This document shows positions 1 through 7,473 of a stretch of DNA of 10,553 nucleotides, in pieces (position 1 is the stretch's first letter; every line of letters starts with the position of its first letter). Both the position numbers and the translations under genes were made by a program. Location: NCBI GenBank assembly GCA_012729785.1, contig JAAYCL010000019.1, forward strand, positions 1-10,553, given 5' to 3'. Under the pieces are notes generated by a model. That model had not been told where the DNA came from. It worked only from the letters and a program-made list of their open reading frames with translations, and did no database searches. The DNA comes from Chlamydiota bacterium. Its GTDB lineage: Bacteria > Auribacterota > Tritonobacteria > UBA1439.

Positions 1-23
1 ATATACTGACAAGTTTTCGGTTC

Positions 24-39
24 GGCCCCCTAGGGGGCC
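24..39. repeat. Perfect 16-bp palindrome
   Basis: GGCCCCCTAGGGGGCC is its own reverse complement. A second hairpin, CACTCT-CCAC-GGAGTG, follows at 51-66. Neither has a T-run after it. They may be part of the end of the mobile element, or a factor-independent stop for its last gene that lacks a clear U tract. Confidence 0.6.
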
Positions 40-78
40 AAGGGAAGATGCACTCTCCACGGAGTGAATCTCAAAACC

Positions 79-122
79 GGACATTTTAACTTTGCTAGAA
101 ATAGGACATTTTAACTTTGCTA
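79..122. repeat. Two 19-bp direct repeats with 25-bp period
   Basis: The identical 19-mers are at 79-97 and 104-122, separated by GAAATA. They are probably transposase-binding repeats of the insertion-sequence end described for 1-127. Confidence 0.9.
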
Positions 123-143
123 TTACATGGCCGCGCGAATATC

Positions 144-172
144 TTGTGCGGCAGGAGGGTTTGCGGTATACT
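144..172 (+). promoter_or_regulatory. Putative promoter of the ppdK operon
   Basis: A -10 box TATACT (167-172, 5 of 6 consensus) lies 17 bases after a weak -35 TTGTGC (144-149, 3 of 6). Start of transcription would be near 179, leaving a leader of about 38 bases before the ATG at 217. The ribosome site AGGGGGT at 203-209 lies 7 bases before that ATG. Confidence 0.5.
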
Positions 173-216
173 GTAATGTTCTGTTCGGCTGATTTTCCAC
201 ACAGGGGGTGCATACG

Positions 217-2982
217 ATGCACAGCTATGTCTACTACTTCGGCGCGGGGAAGGCGGCCGGCGACGCCTCGATGAAGGCGCTCCTCGGCGGGAAGGGGGCC
301 AACCTCGCCGAGATGACCAACCTCGGCATCCCGGTCCCGGCCGGCTTCACCATCACCACCGAGGTCTGCACGCACTACTACACGCACAAGCGGAGCTACC
401 CCAAGGGCATCCGGGGAGAGGTCGATCGCGCCCTCGCCCGCGTCGAGAAGGCGATGGGGGCGCGCTTCGGCGACGCGGAGAACCCGCTCCTGGTCTCGGT
501 GCGGTCCGGCGCCCGCGCCTCGATGCCCGGGATGATGGACACGGTCCTCAACCTCGGCCTCAACGACGTGACGGTCGAGGCGCTTGCCCGCCGCACGGGC
601 AACGAGCGCTTCGCGTGGGACTGCTACCGCCGCTTCGTGCAGATGTTCGGCGACGTCGTCCTCGGCCTCAAGCCCGAAAAGAAGGACGACGTGGACCCGT
701 TCGAGGAGATCATCGAGCGGGTGAAAAAGGCGCGCGGGGTGAAGAACGACACCGAGCTCACCGCCGGCGACCTGCGGGGGCTCGTCCGCGACTTCAAGGC
801 GGCCATCAAGGAGAAGACCGGCCACGGCTTCGAGGAGGACCCGCGCGCCCAGCTCTGGAAGGCGGTCGGCGCGGTCTTCGGCTCCTGGCAGAACGCCCGC
901 GCGATCGCCTACCGGAAGCTCAACCGCATCCCCGACGACTGGGGCACCGCCGTCAACGTCCAGGCGATGGTCTTCGGCAATATGGGCGGGGATTGCGGCA
1001 CCGGCGTGGCGTTCACGCGCGACGCGGCCACAGGCGAGAAGCGCTTCTACGGCGAGTACCTCCTGAACGCCCAGGGCGAGGACGTCGTCGCCGGCACCAG
1101 GACTCCGAACCCGATCGCGAAGCTCGCCGAGGAGATGCCCCGCGCCTACGCGGAGCTCGAGAGGATCTACCGCAAGCTCGAGAGGCACTACCGCGATATG
1201 CAGGACCTCGAGTTCACGATCCAGAAGGGGAGGCTCTGGCTTCTCCAGACGCGCTCCGGCAAGCGGACCGGCTTCGCCGCGGTGCGCATCGCGGTGGAGA
1301 TGGTGAAGGAGGGGCTGATCGGGAGGGACGAGGCGCTGCGGCGCATCGACCCGATGCAGCTCAACCAGCTGCTGCGCCCCGTCTTCGACGCCGCCGAGAA
1401 GAAGAGGGCGACCGACGGGGGGCGGCTCCTGGCGAAGGGGCTGAACGCGGGACCCGGCGCCGCCTCGGGCGCGGTGGTGTTCAACGCGGCGGACGCCGAG
1501 GAGGCGGCGGGGCGCGGCGAGAAGGTGATCCTCGTCCGCATCGAGACCTCCCCGGAGGACATCAGCGGGATGTCGGCGGCCGAGGGCATCCTCACGGCGC
1601 GCGGCGGGATGACCTCGCACGCGGCGCTCGTCGCCCGGCAGATGGGGAAGGTGTGCGTCGCCGGCTGCGGGGCGCTCGAGATCGATTACCGCGCCCGCGA
1701 GATGCGGGTGAAGGGCGTCGTCGTCAGGGAGGGGGAGCCGATCTCGATAGACGGCTCGACGGGCGAGGTGCTCGCGGGCCCCATCAAGACCCTGCCCTCG
1801 GAGGTGCTGCGGGTCGTGTTGTACAAGACGATGCGGCCGGGCGAGTCGCGGATCTACCGCGACTACGCGACGCTGATGAAGTGGGCGGATGCCGCGCGGA
1901 GGCTCGGGGTCAGGACGAACGCGGACCAGCCGGACCAGGTGCGGAACGCCATCGCCTTCGGGGCGGAGGGCATCGGGCTCTGCCGCACCGAGCATATGTT
2001 CTTCGAGGGCGACCGGATCGACGCGGTGCGCGAGATGATCGTGGCGGAGGATGCCAAAGGGCGCCGCGCGGCGCTCGCGAAGATCCTCCCGATGCAGAAG
2101 GAGGACTTCAAGGGCATCTTCCGGGCCCTCAAGGGGCTGCCGGCCACGATCCGTACGCTCGACCCGCCGCTCCACGAGTTCCTCCCTCACGGGGACGCGG
2201 AGATCAGTGACTTGGCGGCGAAGATGGGCATCGCGGAGGAGCTGCTGCGGCAGAAGATCGCCAGCCTCCACGAGGCGAACCCGATGCTGGGCCTCCGGGG
2301 CTGCCGGCTGGGGATCGTGTACCCCGAGATCACCGAGATGCAGGCGCGCGCCATCCTCGAGGCGGCGGTCGAGGTGGCGGCCGAGCGGCTCCCCGTCCGG
2401 CCGGAGATAATGATCCCGCTCGTCGGGGTCGTCACGGAGCTCGAGGCGCAGAGGGCGGTCGTGGACCGGGTCGCCCGCGAGGTCTTCGCGGCGCGCGGCC
2501 GCAAGGTCGCCTACACCGTCGGGACGATGATCGAGCTTCCGCGGGCGGCGATCACCGCCGACCGGATCGCGCAGGTAGCCGAGTTCTTCTCCTTCGGGAC
2601 CAACGACCTGACGCAGACGGTGTTCGGCCTCTCCCGCGACGACGCGCAGGTCTTCCTGGCGAAGTACGTGGCGGACAAGCTGGTGCCGGAGGACCCGTTC
2701 CAGTCGGTCGACCAGGACGGGGTCGGCTACCTGATGCGCCTCGGCGTGGAGCGCGGCCGGTCCGTGAGGCCCGGGTTGAAGGTGGGCATCTGCGGCGAGC
2801 ACGGCGGGGAGCCGGAGTCGGTGAAGTTCTGCCACCGGATCGGGCTCGACTACGTGAGCTGCTCGCCGTTCCGCGTCCCGATCGCGCGACTCGCGGCGGC
2901 GCAGGCCGCGCTCGAGGAGAAGGCGGCGGCGAAGCCGTCCCGCAGGCGCGCCCGCGCGGCGAGGCGCCGGGGCGGGCGCTGA
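217..2982 (+). CDS. ppdK: Pyruvate, phosphate dikinase
   Basis: The enzyme interconverts ATP + Pi + pyruvate and AMP + PPi + PEP in the cytosol, linking glycolysis or gluconeogenesis to pyrophosphate. The 921-aa length fits the family. The N-terminal ATP-grasp half shows [10 protein letters not shown] and [16 protein letters not shown] (ATP-contact Arg at residue 96). The swivelling phosphohistidine domain carries GGMTSHAAL with catalytic His468. The C-terminal PEP/pyruvate barrel has CRTEHMFF (590s), [14 protein letters not shown] (Arg646), SFGTNDLTQ (Asn796-Asp797) and CGEHGGEP with the catalytic Cys859. ATG at 217 is preferred because AGGGGGT sits at proper spacing; a GTG at 208 would add three residues and overlap that site. 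The last 15 or so residues are an Arg-rich tail beyond the usual fold. It is the first gene of a probable operon with the sigma factor, apt and the toroid protein. All key residues seen here are intact. Confidence 0.98.
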   Translation: MHSYVYYFGAGKAAGDASMKALLGGKGANLAEMTNLGIPVPAGFTITTEVCTHYYTHKRSYPKGIRGEVDRALARVEKAMGARFGDAENPLLVSVRSGARASMPGMMDTVLNLGLNDVTVEALARRTGNERFAWDCYRRFVQMFGDVVLGLKPEKKDDVDPFEEIIERVKKARGVKNDTELTAGDLRGLVRDFKAAIKEKTGHGFEEDPRAQLWKAVGAVFGSWQNARAIAYRKLNRIPDDWGTAVNVQAMVFGNMGGDCGTGVAFTRDAATGEKRFYGEYLLNAQGEDVVAGTRTPNPIAKLAEEMPRAYAELERIYRKLERHYRDMQDLEFTIQKGRLWLLQTRSGKRTGFAAVRIAVEMVKEGLIGRDEALRRIDPMQLNQLLRPVFDAAEKKRATDGGRLLAKGLNAGPGAASGAVVFNAADAEEAAGRGEKVILVRIETSPEDISGMSAAEGILTARGGMTSHAALVARQMGKVCVAGCGALEIDYRAREMRVKGVVVREGEPISIDGSTGEVLAGPIKTLPSEVLRVVLYKTMRPGESRIYRDYATLMKWADAARRLGVRTNADQPDQVRNAIAFGAEGIGLCRTEHMFFEGDRIDAVREMIVAEDAKGRRAALAKILPMQKEDFKGIFRALKGLPATIRTLDPPLHEFLPHGDAEISDLAAKMGIAEELLRQKIASLHEANPMLGLRGCRLGIVYPEITEMQARAILEAAVEVAAERLPVRPEIMIPLVGVVTELEAQRAVVDRVAREVFAARGRKVAYTVGTMIELPRAAITADRIAQVAEFFSFGTNDLTQTVFGLSRDDAQVFLAKYVADKLVPEDPFQSVDQDGVGYLMRLGVERGRSVRPGLKVGICGEHGGEPESVKFCHRIGLDYVSCSPFRVPIARLAAAQAALEEKAAAKPSRRRARAARRRGGR

Positions 2983-3016
2983 GGCATCCCCCCTTCCCGG
3001 GGGAGAAGGGCCACGG

Positions 3017-3847
3017 ATGGGCGGGAAGGACACGGTCCAGCTCTATCTCCGCGATATCGGGGAGATCCCTCTGCTCACGCGCGAGGAGGAGATCGCCCTC
3101 GCCCGGAAGGCGGCCCGCGGCGACGAGAAGGCCCGCCAGCACCTGATCAAGGCCAACCTCCGGCTGGTGGTGAAGATCGCGCGCCGGTACGCCCATCTCG
3201 GCCTCTCCCTGCTCGATCTCGTCGAGGAGGGGAACCTCGGGTTGATGCGGGCGGTCAACAAGTTCGACGTGCGCAAGGGGAACAAGCTCAGCACCTACGC
3301 GGCCTGGTGGATCAGGCAGTTCATCCTGCGGGCGCTGGCCAATCAGGGGAAGATGATCCGCATCCCCGTCTACATGATGGAGAAGATCCAGCGGATCCAC
3401 CGCAAGGATGAGGAGCTCACCCAGAGGTACGGCAGGCCCGCGCAGCCGAAGGAGATCGCCAAAGCGCTGAAGATCCCGGTCCAGAAGGTGCGGCAGATGC
3501 TGGAGATGGACCGGAGGCCGCGCTCGCTCCACTCCTCCATCGACGGGGAGGGGGTCAACGAGCTGATCAAGGTGATCGAGGACGTCGACACGATCTCCCC
3601 GTCCAAGCTCATCTCCGACGAGGTGGTGCAGGGGAACATCGCGGAGCTGCTGGACAAGCTGAGCGCGCGCGAGGCGGGCATCCTGAAGATGCGGTTCGGC
3701 CTCCAGGGGTGTTCCCCGAGCACCCTCACCGTGATCGGGAAGAGGTATCGCATCACGCGCGAGCGGGTCAGGCAGATACAGGAGGCGGGGCTGAGGAAGC
3801 TGAAGGCGATCCTGGCGGAGACGAACCGGGGATTCCACGACTTCTAG
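3017..3847 (+). CDS. Sigma-70 family RNA polymerase sigma factor (group 2, RpoS/RpoD-like)
   Basis: This 276-aa factor directs RNA polymerase to promoters. Region 1.2 is at about 6-37, region 2 at 42-120, region 3 at about 122-195 and region 4 at 212-265; the acidic region 1.1 of primary sigmas is absent, as in group 2 factors. Region 2.2 reads LLDLVEEGNLGLMRAV, with the EEGN spelling of RpoS rather than QEGN. Region 2.4 reads WWIRQFILRALANQ: the -10-contacting Gln (Gln101) is kept, but the Thr equivalent to E. coli Thr440 is Leu104, and residues equivalent to Tyr425 and Phe427 are Asn89 and Leu91. Region 4.2 TRERVRQIQ keeps the Arg, Glu, Arg and Gln used for -35 contacts. ATG at 3017 has GGAGAAGGG at 3002-3010. 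It begins 34 bases after ppdK, with no terminator visible between them. It is more likely an alternative than the housekeeping sigma. Confidence 0.94.
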   Translation: MGGKDTVQLYLRDIGEIPLLTREEEIALARKAARGDEKARQHLIKANLRLVVKIARRYAHLGLSLLDLVEEGNLGLMRAVNKFDVRKGNKLSTYAAWWIRQFILRALANQGKMIRIPVYMMEKIQRIHRKDEELTQRYGRPAQPKEIAKALKIPVQKVRQMLEMDRRPRSLHSSIDGEGVNELIKVIEDVDTISPSKLISDEVVQGNIAELLDKLSAREAGILKMRFGLQGCSPSTLTVIGKRYRITRERVRQIQEAGLRKLKAILAETNRGFHDF

Positions 3848-3874
3848 TCTAGGCGACGGAGGGAGGGGGACACG

Positions 3875-4417
3875 ATGGCCACCGACGGCAAGAGGCTCAG
3901 GGATGCGATCCGCAGCGTGCCGGATTTTCCGAAGAAGGGGATCGTCTTCAGGGACATCACCACGCTGATCCGCGACGGGCGGCTCTTCCGGGAGGCGGTG
4001 GACGCCGTTTGCGACTGGTGCCGGGACAAAAGGATCGAGACGGTCGTCTGCATGGAGTCGCGCGGCTTCATCTTCGGGGCGGCGATCGCCTATGCGCTCG
4101 GGGCGGGGGTGGTGCCCGTGCGGAAGAAGGGGAAGCTCCCGCACGAGACCTTCAGCGCCGAGTACGAGCTCGAATACGGCACCGATTCGCTCGAGATCCA
4201 CAGGGACGCCTTCCCCGCCGGGAGTCGCGTCCTCATCGTGGACGACCTGCTCGCCACCGGCGGGACCGCCGCCGCGACGGCGCAGCTCGCCGCGCAGCTC
4301 GACGCCAGGATCGCCGGGATCGCCTTCATCATCGAGCTCACCTTCCTGAAGGGGAGGGAAAAGCTCGAGGGGTTCGACGTTCTCTCCCTCGTCCAGTACG
4401 CCTCGGAAGAGGAGTGA
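3875..4417 (+). CDS. apt: Adenine phosphoribosyltransferase
   Basis: Apt salvages adenine with PRPP to give AMP and PPi in the cytosol. The 180-aa protein has the family's opening (SVPDFPKKGIVFRDIT), the MESRGFIFGAAIAY segment at 60-73, the RKKGKLP loop and the PRPP-binding motif VLIVDDLLATGGTA with Asp123-Asp124. Length and motifs are typical and complete. ATG at 3875 is preceded by a very strong purine-rich ribosome site (GGAGGGAGGGGGA, 3858-3870). It lies 27 bases after the sigma factor stop, and its own stop lies inside the ribosome site of the next gene, so co-transcription is likely. The PPi and AMP it makes are substrates of the upstream PPDK when that runs towards pyruvate; this functional link is inference. 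Confidence 0.97.
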   Translation: MATDGKRLRDAIRSVPDFPKKGIVFRDITTLIRDGRLFREAVDAVCDWCRDKRIETVVCMESRGFIFGAAIAYALGAGVVPVRKKGKLPHETFSAEYELEYGTDSLEIHRDAFPAGSRVLIVDDLLATGGTAAATAQLAAQLDARIAGIAFIIELTFLKGREKLEGFDVLSLVQYASEEE

Positions 4418-4424
4418 GGCGGGG

Positions 4425-5516
4425 GTGCGGGAAATACACGATGCGGTCCCTCCCATCCGCGCGTCGCGCGCGGCCGCATCCAGCCGTGACGCGGACGCCG
4501 CCGCGCATGGTGAATGCTCGCGGGGGCCGACGCGTCGCATGACGCTGACCAGCGCGCTATGCGCCGATGACAATCCGGTCGTGGCCTATCGGGCGAGGAG
4601 ACTGCTTGCCGGCGAATCGGAGCAGTCCCGCTCGATGCGCGACCTGCGGCGTGCCGTCGGGCAGTCCGGGATGGCGCGGGATCTCCTGCGCGGGCTTTGC
4701 ATGGAGCGCTGGAGTCCCTATCGCAAGTGGCAGGGGCCGCACTGGACCCTGTACTCGTTGGCGGAGATCGGATTCCCGCCGGGGGACGAGAGGCTGCTCC
4801 CCTTGCGCCGGCGGGTGATGGACTGGCTCTTCTCGCCGGCGTTCCTGAAGCCCCCCAGCACGGCGATCTATCCCGACCAGCCCGAGAGGCCGCGCCGCTG
4901 CGCCTCGATGGAGGGTGTCGCCATCTGGTCGCAGCTCGAACTGGGCATCGTCGATGAAGCGCGCGCGCCCCTCCTCGTGGATCGTTTGGCAGCCTTTCAG
5001 TGGCCGGACGGCGGCTGGAACTGCGACAAGCGTCCGGGGGCGCACACCTCCTCCGTGCAGGAGACGCTGCTCCCGCTTCGAGGGCTGGCCGCCTGGCATC
5101 GCGCGACCGGGGACGACCGGGCGCGGCGCGCCGCGAACAAAGCGACCGAGTTCCTGCTCCGGCGGCATCTGCTCTGGCGCATGGGGGACGGGGCGCTCAT
5201 CGAGCCTGAATGGGGAGGGCCTGTCGACAAGATCCAGTACCCGATCCGCTTCTACGATCTGCTGAGCGTGCTCCTCGTGATGACGGAGATGGGCCTGGTG
5301 CGCGACCGGCGCTGCCGCCTCGCCCTCGACCTGCTCGAACGCAAACGCCTTGCCGACGGCACGTTCCCCGTCGAGTGGACCAACGCGAGGCGGGAGCGCC
5401 GGATCGAGACCCGCGGCACCTACGCGGACTGGGGGCCGCGGCACGTGAGGAAGGGCAACCCGTTTGTCACCGTCGACGCGCTGTATGTGCTCAAGGCGGC
5501 CGGACGGGGGGTCTGA
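4425..5516 (+). CDS. Alpha/alpha-toroid protein (prenyltransferase/terpene cyclase-like fold), function unknown
   Basis: The 363-aa protein resembles bacterial proteins loosely called prenyltransferases, whose helical repeats share the squalene cyclase/protein prenyltransferase fold. The visible signs are QWPDGGWNCD at 192-201 (a QW-like motif), a second similar ADGTFPVEW at 310-318, GPHWTLYSLAEIG near 104-116 and a C-terminal FVTVDALYVLKAAGR. An Asp-rich cyclase motif (DXDD) is not seen, so no cyclase activity should be assumed. The GTG at 4425 is chosen because GGAG and TGAGG (4411-4419) precede it at good spacing and it nearly abuts apt. However, residues 1-38 are low-complexity and their third-position GC is lower than elsewhere; recognisable homology starts around ALCADDNPVVAYRARRLL. 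The ATG at 4539 (residue 39) is therefore a serious alternative, though its ribosome site is weak. There are no signal peptide or membrane segments. Confidence 0.75.
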   Translation: MREIHDAVPPIRASRAAASSRDADAAAHGECSRGPTRRMTLTSALCADDNPVVAYRARRLLAGESEQSRSMRDLRRAVGQSGMARDLLRGLCMERWSPYRKWQGPHWTLYSLAEIGFPPGDERLLPLRRRVMDWLFSPAFLKPPSTAIYPDQPERPRRCASMEGVAIWSQLELGIVDEARAPLLVDRLAAFQWPDGGWNCDKRPGAHTSSVQETLLPLRGLAAWHRATGDDRARRAANKATEFLLRRHLLWRMGDGALIEPEWGGPVDKIQYPIRFYDLLSVLLVMTEMGLVRDRRCRLALDLLERKRLADGTFPVEWTNARRERRIETRGTYADWGPRHVRKGNPFVTVDALYVLKAAGRGV

Positions 5517-5541
5517 GCCGGGGCCGGGGCTCCTTTTCAGC

Positions 5542-5569
5542 TGGACAGGGTCCGGCGCATCGGTACAAT
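5542..5569 (+). promoter_or_regulatory. Putative sigma-70-type promoter of the histidine kinase
   Basis: TGGACA (5542-5547, 5 of 6) and TACAAT (5564-5569, 5 of 6) are separated by 16 bases. Transcription would start near 5576, just before the hairpin at 5579-5602. It separates the kinase from the ppdK operon. Confidence 0.6.
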
Positions 5570-5578
5570 TGCGGCGGT

Positions 5579-5602
5579 GGCGCGCGGGCTGCGCCGCGCG
5601 CC
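5579..5602 (+). promoter_or_regulatory. 9-bp GC-only hairpin in the kinase 5' leader
   Basis: GGCGCGCGG (5579-5587) pairs perfectly with CCGCGCGCC (5594-5602) around a 6-base loop. No T-run follows, so it is not an intrinsic terminator. It would lie at the extreme 5' end of the transcript and could stabilise the mRNA. Confidence 0.5.
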
Positions 5603-5627
5603 GTGACGCCGAGACGGGGCAGGACAC

Positions 5628-6815
5628 GTGACCAACCAGAAGCGCGTCGCGCTCACCGACCGTGGGGAGTCGCTCCTCCAGATCAGTCTCGCCATCAACG
5701 CCCGCAAGGAACTGCGCTCCATCCTCGAGACGATCGTCACGCACACCCGCAGCCTCCTCGGCTGCGCCGACTCGAGCATCGTCCTCTGGGACCGCCGACA
5801 GGGGGTCTTCAAGCACGGCGCCTCCACCAACATCGGCGCGGAGGTGTCGCGCCGCGTGCGGCGCGAGGGCGGCGCGACGCGCTGGGTCGTGGACCACCGC
5901 GAGCCCGTTCTCGTCCCCGACACCCGCCGCGACCCGTTCATCGCCAACCCGATGATCCCCGAGGGCGGCGTCATGGCCTACACCGGCGTCCCCATCGCGC
6001 AGGGCGACGAGGTGCTGGGGGTCCTCTACGCCCTCTACGCGACGACGCACAAGGCCACCCCCGACGATCTGTGGCTCCTGACGCAGGCCGCGGCGATGGC
6101 GGCCATCGCCATCCAGAACTCCCGCCTCCTGCATTCGCTCGAGGAGATCAACAACTTCAAAAGCGCGATGATCCGGATGCTGGTCCACGATCTCAACAAC
6201 ATCCTGCAGTCGCTCATGGGGGGGATCGAGATCCTTCGCCATTGCAACCGGGACGCCGATCGCGTCGATTTGGAGCGCATCGACGTCTCGATGATGCGGA
6301 TGCGCCGTCTGGTGGAGGGGATCCTCCGCTACGAGAGGATGACGTCGGTGGAGGAGATCGCGCGCGGGCCCGTGGACCTGAACGCCGTCGCCGAAAAGGC
6401 CGCGAAGGTTTTCGCCGAGGCCGCGGCGGGGAAATCCCACCGTCTGGTTCTGGCGCTGTCGACGGAACCGTGTACGGCGTACGGGGACCGGCTCCTGCTG
6501 GAGGAGGCGGCGTTCAATCTGGTCTCCAACGCCGTCAACTACACCTCCCCGGGGGGGACGATCACCCTCCGGACGAGCGCAACGGAGGACGGGTACGTAT
6601 TCGAGGTCGCGGACACCGGCTCGGGCCTCGAGGCGGAGGACCGGGAACGGATCTTCGAACCGTTCGTGCGCCTGAAGAAGGCGGGGCGGGTCAAGGGGAA
6701 CGGCCTCGGCCTCCACCTCGTCCGGACCATCGTCGACCGTCACGCGGGGACGATCGTTGTTTCCGGAACCCCCGGGAAGGGCTCCACGTTCACCGTGACG
6801 CTCCCCTCGCGCTGA
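5628..6815 (+). CDS. GAF-domain sensor histidine kinase
   Basis: This 395-aa kinase should autophosphorylate on His and pass phosphate to an unknown response regulator. A GAF sensory domain spans about 15-168. It is followed by a dimerisation/phosphoacceptor helix with MLVHDLNNILQ (His187), a variant of the H box lacking the common RTPL. The ATPase domain shows N-box residues in FNLVSNAVNYT (Asn297, Asn301), DTGSG (329-333), IFEPF (342-346) and GNGLGLHLV (357 on). No membrane segment or signal peptide is seen, so it is likely cytosolic and senses a diffusible ligand or a redox/light state through GAF. No receiver or regulator gene is adjacent, making it an orphan here. The start is GTG at 5628 with AGGA (5621-5624) and GGGG (5616-5619) upstream; spacing of the former is short. 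A 14-bp palindrome (6819-6832) follows the stop. Confidence 0.94.
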   Translation: MTNQKRVALTDRGESLLQISLAINARKELRSILETIVTHTRSLLGCADSSIVLWDRRQGVFKHGASTNIGAEVSRRVRREGGATRWVVDHREPVLVPDTRRDPFIANPMIPEGGVMAYTGVPIAQGDEVLGVLYALYATTHKATPDDLWLLTQAAAMAAIAIQNSRLLHSLEEINNFKSAMIRMLVHDLNNILQSLMGGIEILRHCNRDADRVDLERIDVSMMRMRRLVEGILRYERMTSVEEIARGPVDLNAVAEKAAKVFAEAAAGKSHRLVLALSTEPCTAYGDRLLLEEAAFNLVSNAVNYTSPGGTITLRTSATEDGYVFEVADTGSGLEAEDRERIFEPFVRLKKAGRVKGNGLGLHLVRTIVDRHAGTIVVSGTPGKGSTFTVTLPSR

Positions 6816-6818
6816 GGG

Positions 6819-6832
6819 CGGCCGCGCGGCCG
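6819..6832. repeat. 14-bp palindrome after the histidine kinase
   Basis: CGGCCGCGCGGCCG is a perfect palindrome 3 bases after the kinase stop. No T-run follows, so termination is not indicated. It lies just upstream of the ATG at 6839 and could mask that start. Confidence 0.5.
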
Positions 6833-6838
6833 TTGCGT

Positions 6839-7396
6839 ATGAAGCAGCGTTCGACGAAATGCGCCGTTTCCCGCGCCGTCCGCGCGGCACCACGCCGCAG
6901 CGCGCGGAAAATCGGGGTGTGCGACCGGATACGACTCGCGCGCTGGGCCGCGGAATGCGCGGAGGGCGTCCTGACGGTCTTCGAGCGGCGCGTCCCGGGC
7001 GACGCGCGGCCCCGCGAGGCCATCGCCGCGGCGCGCGCCTGGGCCCGCGGGCGTATGTCGATGGCCGCGGCTCGGGCCGCGGCGTTCGCCGCCCACGCCG
7101 CCGCCCGCGGCGCCGGGGATCCGGCGGCGGCCGCCGCGGCGCGCGCGGCAGGCCACGCCGCCGCCACCGCGCATGTGGCCGCGCACGCGCGCAGCGCCGC
7201 CGACTACGCGGTCAGGGCGGGCGCCGAGCGAACGCGGCAGCTGCGGCGTCTTCCCGTGCGCCTGCGCGCGTTCGTCTCTCCGCCGTCACGGCGCGGCGAG
7301 ACATGCCGCCGCGCTCCTTGCCCCCGCCTCCCGCGGACCGGGCGCGGGAAGCAGGAATCTCCGGATAGGAGCGCGGGGCATTGTATGCTACACTAG
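6839..7396 (+). CDS. Imm5-like 'putative immunity protein' family member
   Basis: The core DRIRLARWAAECAEGVL, then DARPREAIAAARAWARG, AARAAAFAAHAAARG, and AAGHAAATAHVAAHARSAADYAVRA matches from memory the widespread Ala-rich helical family annotated as putative immunity protein (Imm-5-like domain). The biochemical role of that family is not established, and no toxin gene is adjacent here. The 185-aa frame starts at ATG 6839 without a clear ribosome site; GTG at 6917 (residue 27, GGAAAA upstream) is an alternative that starts just before the conserved core and may be the real one. The family usually ends near the segment RQLRRLPVRLRAFV; here the frame runs about 40 residues further through Pro/Arg/Cys-rich sequence, and its stop overlaps the tRNA-Arg -10 box. 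That suggests a lost stop or a frameshift near the 3' end, or simple read-on. Longer antisense frames over this region are composition shadows. Confidence 0.7.
   Translation: MKQRSTKCAVSRAVRAAPRRSARKIGVCDRIRLARWAAECAEGVLTVFERRVPGDARPREAIAAARAWARGRMSMAAARAAAFAAHAAARGAGDPAAAAAARAAGHAAATAHVAAHARSAADYAVRAGAERTRQLRRLPVRLRAFVSPPSRRGETCRRAPCPRLPRTGRGKQESPDRSAGHCMLH
7386..7394 (+). promoter_or_regulatory. Extended -10 promoter of tRNA-Arg
   Basis: TGC-TACACT is an extended -10 element. No good -35 box is seen 16-18 bases upstream. Transcription would start near 7401, about 73 bases before the tRNA. The same TGCTAYACT pattern precedes tRNA-Gln. Confidence 0.5.
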
Positions 7397-7473
7397 CGCA
7401 CCTGACGGCGACTGTCTTGTCGAGATTGTCGCGCACCCCCACCCCTCGGCCGGGGGCGGGGGGGGCGGCGTCT

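Larger units (their letters stand above)
1..127. mobile_element. Right end of an insertion sequence (IS21/IS481-like terminal repeats), partial
   Basis: Two identical 19-bp copies of GGACATTTTAACTTTGCTA lie at 79-97 and 104-122, followed by TTACA at 123-127. Read on the - strand, the end starts TGTAATAGCAAAGTTAAAAT, a TGT-type terminus followed by repeated GCAAAGT...ATGTCC boxes. Multiple terminal repeats of this kind are known from IS21-family and some IS481-family ends, and the family assignment is from memory of such ends. The element body would lie left of the window; no transposase codons can be assigned in 1-78. The AT-rich repeats contrast with the GC-rich flank. The inferred terminus at about 127 sits some 17 bases upstream of the ppdK -35 box, so the native promoter appears intact. 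A partial or decayed end is equally possible. Confidence 0.55.

Noticed and set aside
615-2210. 531-aa second-frame ORF on the + strand within ppdK
   Set aside because: It overlaps catalytic domains of ppdK in another frame and consists of Arg/Gly/Ala-rich shadow sequence.
2990-3010. Terminator between ppdK and the sigma gene
   Set aside because: The CCCTT/AAGGG pairing is short, is not followed by T, and overlaps the sigma gene's ribosome site.
2552-4573. 673-aa open frame on the - strand
   Set aside because: It lies antisense to ppdK, the sigma factor and apt, all certain genes. Its sequence is low-complexity Pro/Leu/Asp/Arg-rich, as expected from the reverse frame of GC-rich codons.
4557-6893. 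778-aa open frame on the - strand
   Set aside because: It is a composition shadow of the toroid protein and the histidine kinase, whose motifs are unmistakable on the + strand; no domain is recognisable in it.
6790-7186. Ala/Arg-rich - strand ORFs opposite the Imm5-like gene
   Set aside because: The + frame matches a known family, while the reverse frames only mirror its alanine codons.
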